A stretch of DNA of 45,536 nt from an uncultured Pelagibacteraceae bacterium (GTDB taxonomy: Bacteria > Pseudomonadota > Alphaproteobacteria > Pelagibacterales > Pelagibacteraceae), in assembly GCA_902546375.1 (NCBI GenBank), contig CACCJO010000006.1, positions 1 through 45,536 of the forward strand, given 5' to 3'. The stretch's first letter is position 1. Each line of letters starts with the position of its first letter. This document shows positions 42,490-45,536 of the stretch, piece by piece. The notes below the pieces were generated by a model. It saw only the letters and a list, made by a program, of their open reading frames with translations. It was not told where the DNA came from and ran no database searches. A program made the translations under genes and the position numbers.

Positions 42490-43176
42490 ATGTTGCAAGC
42501 TCAAGTATTTACACTTTATCCAGATATTTTTCCTGGGCCTTTAGGAAAAGGTCTTTACGGAAAAGCAATGTCTAAAAAATTGTGGAGTTTGAATGTGATA
42601 AATATTAGAGATGCGGCTACAGACAAACATAAAACAGTTGATGATGCTCCTTACGGTGGTGGAACAGGCATGTTATTAAAACCTGATGTTTTAGCAAATT
42701 CTATCGATCAAAACATAAATAAAGGAGATAGGATTTTATATCTTTCACCGAAAGGCAAAGTATTTAATCAAAAACTTGCACAAGATCTATCATCAGAAAA
42801 ATCCTTCTCATTAATTTGCGGTCATTTCGAAGGTGTTGACGAGAGAGTATTATCTACAAGAAATATTGAAGAGATTAGTGTAGGAGACTATGTGTTGTCA
42901 GGTGGAGAAACTGCTGCGCTAGTTGTGCTTGATAGTGTATTGAGACTTTTACCTGGTGTCTTAGGGAATGATAAATCTGCTTCAGAAGAAACTTTTGAAA
43001 ATGGCCTTTTGGAGTATCCACAATATACCAAACCCCAGATTTGGGAGGAAAAATCAGTTCCAGATGTGTTATTATCTGGTGATCACGCTAAAATTAAAGA
43101 CTGGCGTTTATCTCAATCTGAGGCTATAACACGCGACCGAAGACCAGATTTGTGGCATAAATATAAGAAGAATTAA
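42490..43176 (+). CDS. trmD: tRNA (guanine-N1)-methyltransferase TrmD
   Basis: TrmD methylates G37 of tRNAs with S-adenosylmethionine and prevents +1 frameshifting. The 228-residue protein has the SPOUT trefoil-knot motifs: [37 protein letters not shown] and [11 protein letters not shown]. The catalytic Asp lies in LLSGDHAKI, where 'SGdHaKI' is invariant. It has normal length and normal position between rpsP and rplS. Confidence 0.97.
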   Translation: MLQAQVFTLYPDIFPGPLGKGLYGKAMSKKLWSLNVINIRDAATDKHKTVDDAPYGGGTGMLLKPDVLANSIDQNINKGDRILYLSPKGKVFNQKLAQDLSSEKSFSLICGHFEGVDERVLSTRNIEEISVGDYVLSGGETAALVVLDSVLRLLPGVLGNDKSASEETFENGLLEYPQYTKPQIWEEKSVPDVLLSGDHAKIKDWRLSQSEAITRDRRPDLWHKYKKN

Positions 43177-43192
43177 TTTGTTAAATATTAAA

Positions 43193-43768
43193 ATGAAAAC
43201 AATAGAAGAAATAAACCAAAATAACGTTAAAAAAATTCTTTCAGAAAAAAAGATCCCTGATTTTTTTCCTGGTGATGTTGTTAAAGTTGGCGTCAGAATT
43301 ACAGAGGGAAAAAAAGAGAGAATTCAATATTTCGAAGGTGTTTGTATAGCTAAAAAAAGTAGAGACATAAACTCCTCTTTTACTGTTAGAAAAATATCTT
43401 TTGGAGAAGGTGTTGAAAGAACTTTCCCGTTGTATGGAACTGTTATTGACTCAATCAAGGTAATTCGTTCAGGAAAAGTAAGAAGAGCTAAACTGTATTA
43501 TTTAAGAGATAGAACTGGAAAATCTGCAAGGATTGCTGAAAAAATAAGAAAAAAAATTGGTATTGATATTGACGTTAAGCCTGAGACTGTTACTGAAGAA
43601 AATCTAGCGCCAGCTGAAAAAGAAAGTGTACCAGAATCTGCAAAAGAGGCTACCCCAACTGTAGAGCCTAAAAAAGAAGAAGCCCCAAAAACAGAGATGA
43701 AGAAAGAGGCACCCAAAGCTGAAACTAAAACTGAAAAAAAACTTGAAAATTTACAGGAAAAAAAATAA
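43193..43768 (+). CDS. rplS: 50S ribosomal protein L19 with Lys/Glu/Pro-rich tail
   Basis: L19 lies at the subunit interface. The start is placed at ATG 43193 ([11 protein letters not shown]), which fits the family spacing to [16 protein letters not shown]; a TTG at 43178 in the same frame would add five residues. The core includes [32 protein letters not shown] and [16 protein letters not shown]. Beyond about residue 120 there is an extension with [20 protein letters not shown], similar in style to the S16 tail. Confidence 0.95.
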   Translation: MKTIEEINQNNVKKILSEKKIPDFFPGDVVKVGVRITEGKKERIQYFEGVCIAKKSRDINSSFTVRKISFGEGVERTFPLYGTVIDSIKVIRSGKVRRAKLYYLRDRTGKSARIAEKIRKKIGIDIDVKPETVTEENLAPAEKESVPESAKEATPTVEPKKEEAPKTEMKKEAPKAETKTEKKLENLQEKK

Positions 43769-43779
43769 TTTTTTTCTCA

Positions 43780-45183
43780 ATGCCCAATACTCTTTACGAT
43801 AAAATTTGGAACGAACATTTAGTTCATCAGCAAGAAGATGGAACAGCTTTATTGTTTGTTGACAGACATTTAGTTCATGAAGTCACTAGTCCGCAAGCCT
43901 TTGAGGGATTAAGAAATTCAAAACGTAAAGTAAGACACCCAAAATTGACATTAGCTGTCGCAGATCATAATGTTCCAACAACGGATAGGTCAAAAGGTAT
44001 TTCAGACCATGAGTCTAAAATTCAAGTTGAAACTTTAGAGGCTAATTGTAAAGAGTTTGGTATTAAACTTTTTGGAATGAGCGATAAGAGACAAGGAATT
44101 GTTCATGTCACAGGGCCCGAACAGGGCTTTACTCAACCTGGTACAGTTATTGTTTGTGGTGATAGTCATACAGCAACACATGGAGCATTTGGTGCATTAG
44201 CTTTTGGTATTGGAACTTCAGAAGTAGAACATGTTTTAGCAACTCAAACATTAGTTCAAAAAAAAGCAAAGAATTTTAGAATAAATGTCAACGGCACACT
44301 TCCATTAGGTGTTACATCAAAAGATGTAATTCTCCAGATAATTGGAAAAATTGGAACTGCTGGAGGAACAGGATGTGTAATAGAATATGCAGGTGATCTA
44401 ATTAAATCGCTTAGTGTTGAGAATAGAATGACAATTTGTAATATGACAATTGAAGGTGGCGCAAGGGCAGGATTAATCGCTCCTGATGAAAAAATATTTA
44501 AATACTTAGAAGGTAGACCAATGTCTCCTAAGGGAGATGATTGGGATAAAGCACTAGATAATTGGAAAAATTTAAATACTGATGAAGGTGCCAAGTTTGA
44601 TAAAGAGGTAAACCTAACTGCCAATGAAATTTCGCCAATGATAACTTGGGGAACTTCACCTCAGGATGTTATTACGATAGATGAAAGAGTACCAAATCCA
44701 AAAAATGAGAAAGATGAGGATAGAAAAAATTCTTTGGAACGAGCCTTAAATTATATGGGCTTGAAACCAGATATGGCAGCCAAAGATATTAAAATTGATA
44801 AAGTTTTCATCGGGAGCTGTACTAATGGAAGAATTGAAGATTTAAGAGAGGCTGCAAAAATTTTAAAAGATAAAAAAATTGCCTCTCATGTTCATGCAAT
44901 GGTTGTTCCTGGATCAGGGCTAGTTAAAGAACAAGCAGAACAAGAAGGATTAGATAAAATTTTTGTAAAGTCAGGATTTGAATGGAGAGAGCCAGGTTGT
45001 TCAATGTGTTTAGCTATGAATGCAGATAAATTAAAACCAGAAGAAAGATGTGCCTCTACATCAAACAGAAATTTTGAGGGTAGGCAAGGTAGAGGTGGAA
45101 GAACCCATTTAGTAAGCCCAGGTATGGCAGCAGCAGCAGCAATATCTGGAAACCTTGATGATGTAAGGAAATATCAAAATTAA
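43780..45183 (+). CDS. leuC: 3-isopropylmalate dehydratase large subunit
   Basis: LeuC with LeuD isomerises 2- to 3-isopropylmalate in leucine synthesis. The 467-residue protein has the three [4Fe-4S] ligands: Cys347 in IGSCTNGR, and Cys407 and Cys410 in [10 protein letters not shown]. Other blocks are [12 protein letters not shown] at the start, [20 protein letters not shown] and the [19 protein letters not shown]-terminus. leuD begins one base after its stop. Confidence 0.98.
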   Translation: MPNTLYDKIWNEHLVHQQEDGTALLFVDRHLVHEVTSPQAFEGLRNSKRKVRHPKLTLAVADHNVPTTDRSKGISDHESKIQVETLEANCKEFGIKLFGMSDKRQGIVHVTGPEQGFTQPGTVIVCGDSHTATHGAFGALAFGIGTSEVEHVLATQTLVQKKAKNFRINVNGTLPLGVTSKDVILQIIGKIGTAGGTGCVIEYAGDLIKSLSVENRMTICNMTIEGGARAGLIAPDEKIFKYLEGRPMSPKGDDWDKALDNWKNLNTDEGAKFDKEVNLTANEISPMITWGTSPQDVITIDERVPNPKNEKDEDRKNSLERALNYMGLKPDMAAKDIKIDKVFIGSCTNGRIEDLREAAKILKDKKIASHVHAMVVPGSGLVKEQAEQEGLDKIFVKSGFEWREPGCSMCLAMNADKLKPEERCASTSNRNFEGRQGRGGRTHLVSPGMAAAAAISGNLDDVRKYQN

Positions 45184-45184
45184 C

Positions 45185-45536
45185 ATGCAAAAATTTAACA
45201 CTTTGAAGAGTATACCAGCGCATTTGCCAATAGTTAATATTGATACAGATATGATTATTCCAAAACAATTTTTAAAAACAATTAAAAGAACTGGACTGGG
45301 CAAAAATTTATTTTTTGAGATGAGATATGATGATCAAGGTAAAGAAATAAATGATTTTGTTTTAAACAAAGATCCTTACAATAATTCAAAAATTTTAATT
45401 GCTGGAAAAAATTTTGGTTGTGGTTCTTCAAGAGAACACGCTCCATGGGCATTATTAGATTTCGGTATCACGTGTGTGATAAGTTCAAGTTTTGCAGATA
45501 TTTTTTATAACAACTGTTTTAAAAATGGAATTTTAC
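45185..45536 (+). CDS. leuD: 3-isopropylmalate dehydratase small subunit (C-terminus cut off by window edge)
   Basis: The frame starts [20 protein letters not shown] and shows [16 protein letters not shown], the [19 protein letters not shown] signature and the [15 protein letters not shown] motif before running off the window. About 117 of roughly 200 residues are visible. LeuD forms the swivelling domain that completes the LeuC active site; its coupling to leuC is the usual arrangement. Confidence 0.97.
   Translation, partial: MQKFNTLKSIPAHLPIVNIDTDMIIPKQFLKTIKRTGLGKNLFFEMRYDDQGKEINDFVLNKDPYNNSKILIAGKNFGCGSSREHAPWALLDFGITCVISSSFADIFYNNCFKNGIL

Overview
The window looks like a chromosomal segment of a streamlined marine alphaproteobacterium, most probably the SAR11 / Pelagibacterales lineage. 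The DNA is strongly AT-rich, intergenic gaps are mostly a few bases, neighbouring genes often share 1-11 bases, and GTG and TTG starts occur. The gene content is also typical: hemC-hemD divergent from tsaD, a ccmCDEFGH cytochrome c maturation operon, a TRAP transporter, IalB and DUF2794 proteins, and rpsP-trmD-rplS-leuCD. I see no rRNA, tRNA, CRISPR array, insertion sequence or prophage. No gene-free stretch exceeds 300 bases; the longest (20934-21094, 40491-40651 and 31603-31720) are described as features.

Layout. 1-5.8 kb: EVE-domain protein (cut by the window edge) and tsaD on the minus strand; then hemC, hemD, an MscS channel, a YggT protein, folD and two tiny membrane proteins on the plus strand. 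5.8-15.2 kb: an accessory-looking region built around photolyase-type flavoproteins. It holds a DMT exporter, a secreted PQQ-type sugar dehydrogenase, an atypical SDR, a PhrB/(6-4)-type photolyase, a DUF2256 zinc-ribbon microprotein, a DUF4174 fusion, a secreted FG-GAP/UnbV protein, a Cys-rich secreted protein, a class I glutamine amidotransferase, two small proteins and a second photolyase-like FAD protein. 15.2-20.9 kb: PsiE-like protein, argG, IalB, aldo/keto reductase, Bax-inhibitor-1 protein, DUF2794, YciB and HspQ. 21.1-25.7 kb: ccmCDEFGH and a PagL-like outer-membrane enzyme.

25.7-38.8 kb: two tandem FMN 2-hydroxyacid oxidases, an aminotransferase, a GlcD/D-lactate dehydrogenase-type FAD enzyme, a D-2-hydroxyacid dehydrogenase and a complete TRAP transporter (P-Q-M, with a strong terminator after P), then an amidase, a small membrane protein, a second DMT exporter, an alpha/beta hydrolase and a secreted orphan. 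The first part reads as an uptake and oxidation locus for small 2-hydroxy or 2-oxo acids; the exact substrate is not readable from sequence. 38.7-45.5 kb: dapF-ftsY (minus) and ffh-rpsP-trmD-rplS-leuC-leuD (plus) diverge from a 161-base gap that folds on paper into a multi-branched RNA-like structure.

Main points of interest: (1) the photolyase has lost at least three of the four Fe-S cysteines known in PhrB; (2) its divergent SDR neighbour lacks the catalytic tyrosine; (3) the second photolyase-like protein has its FAD domain first and an alpha/beta domain last; (4) two intergenic regions, upstream of ffh and upstream of ccmC, look like structured RNAs. Nothing here is a demonstrably new defence or mobile system. 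Identifications rest on remembered family motifs, without database searches.
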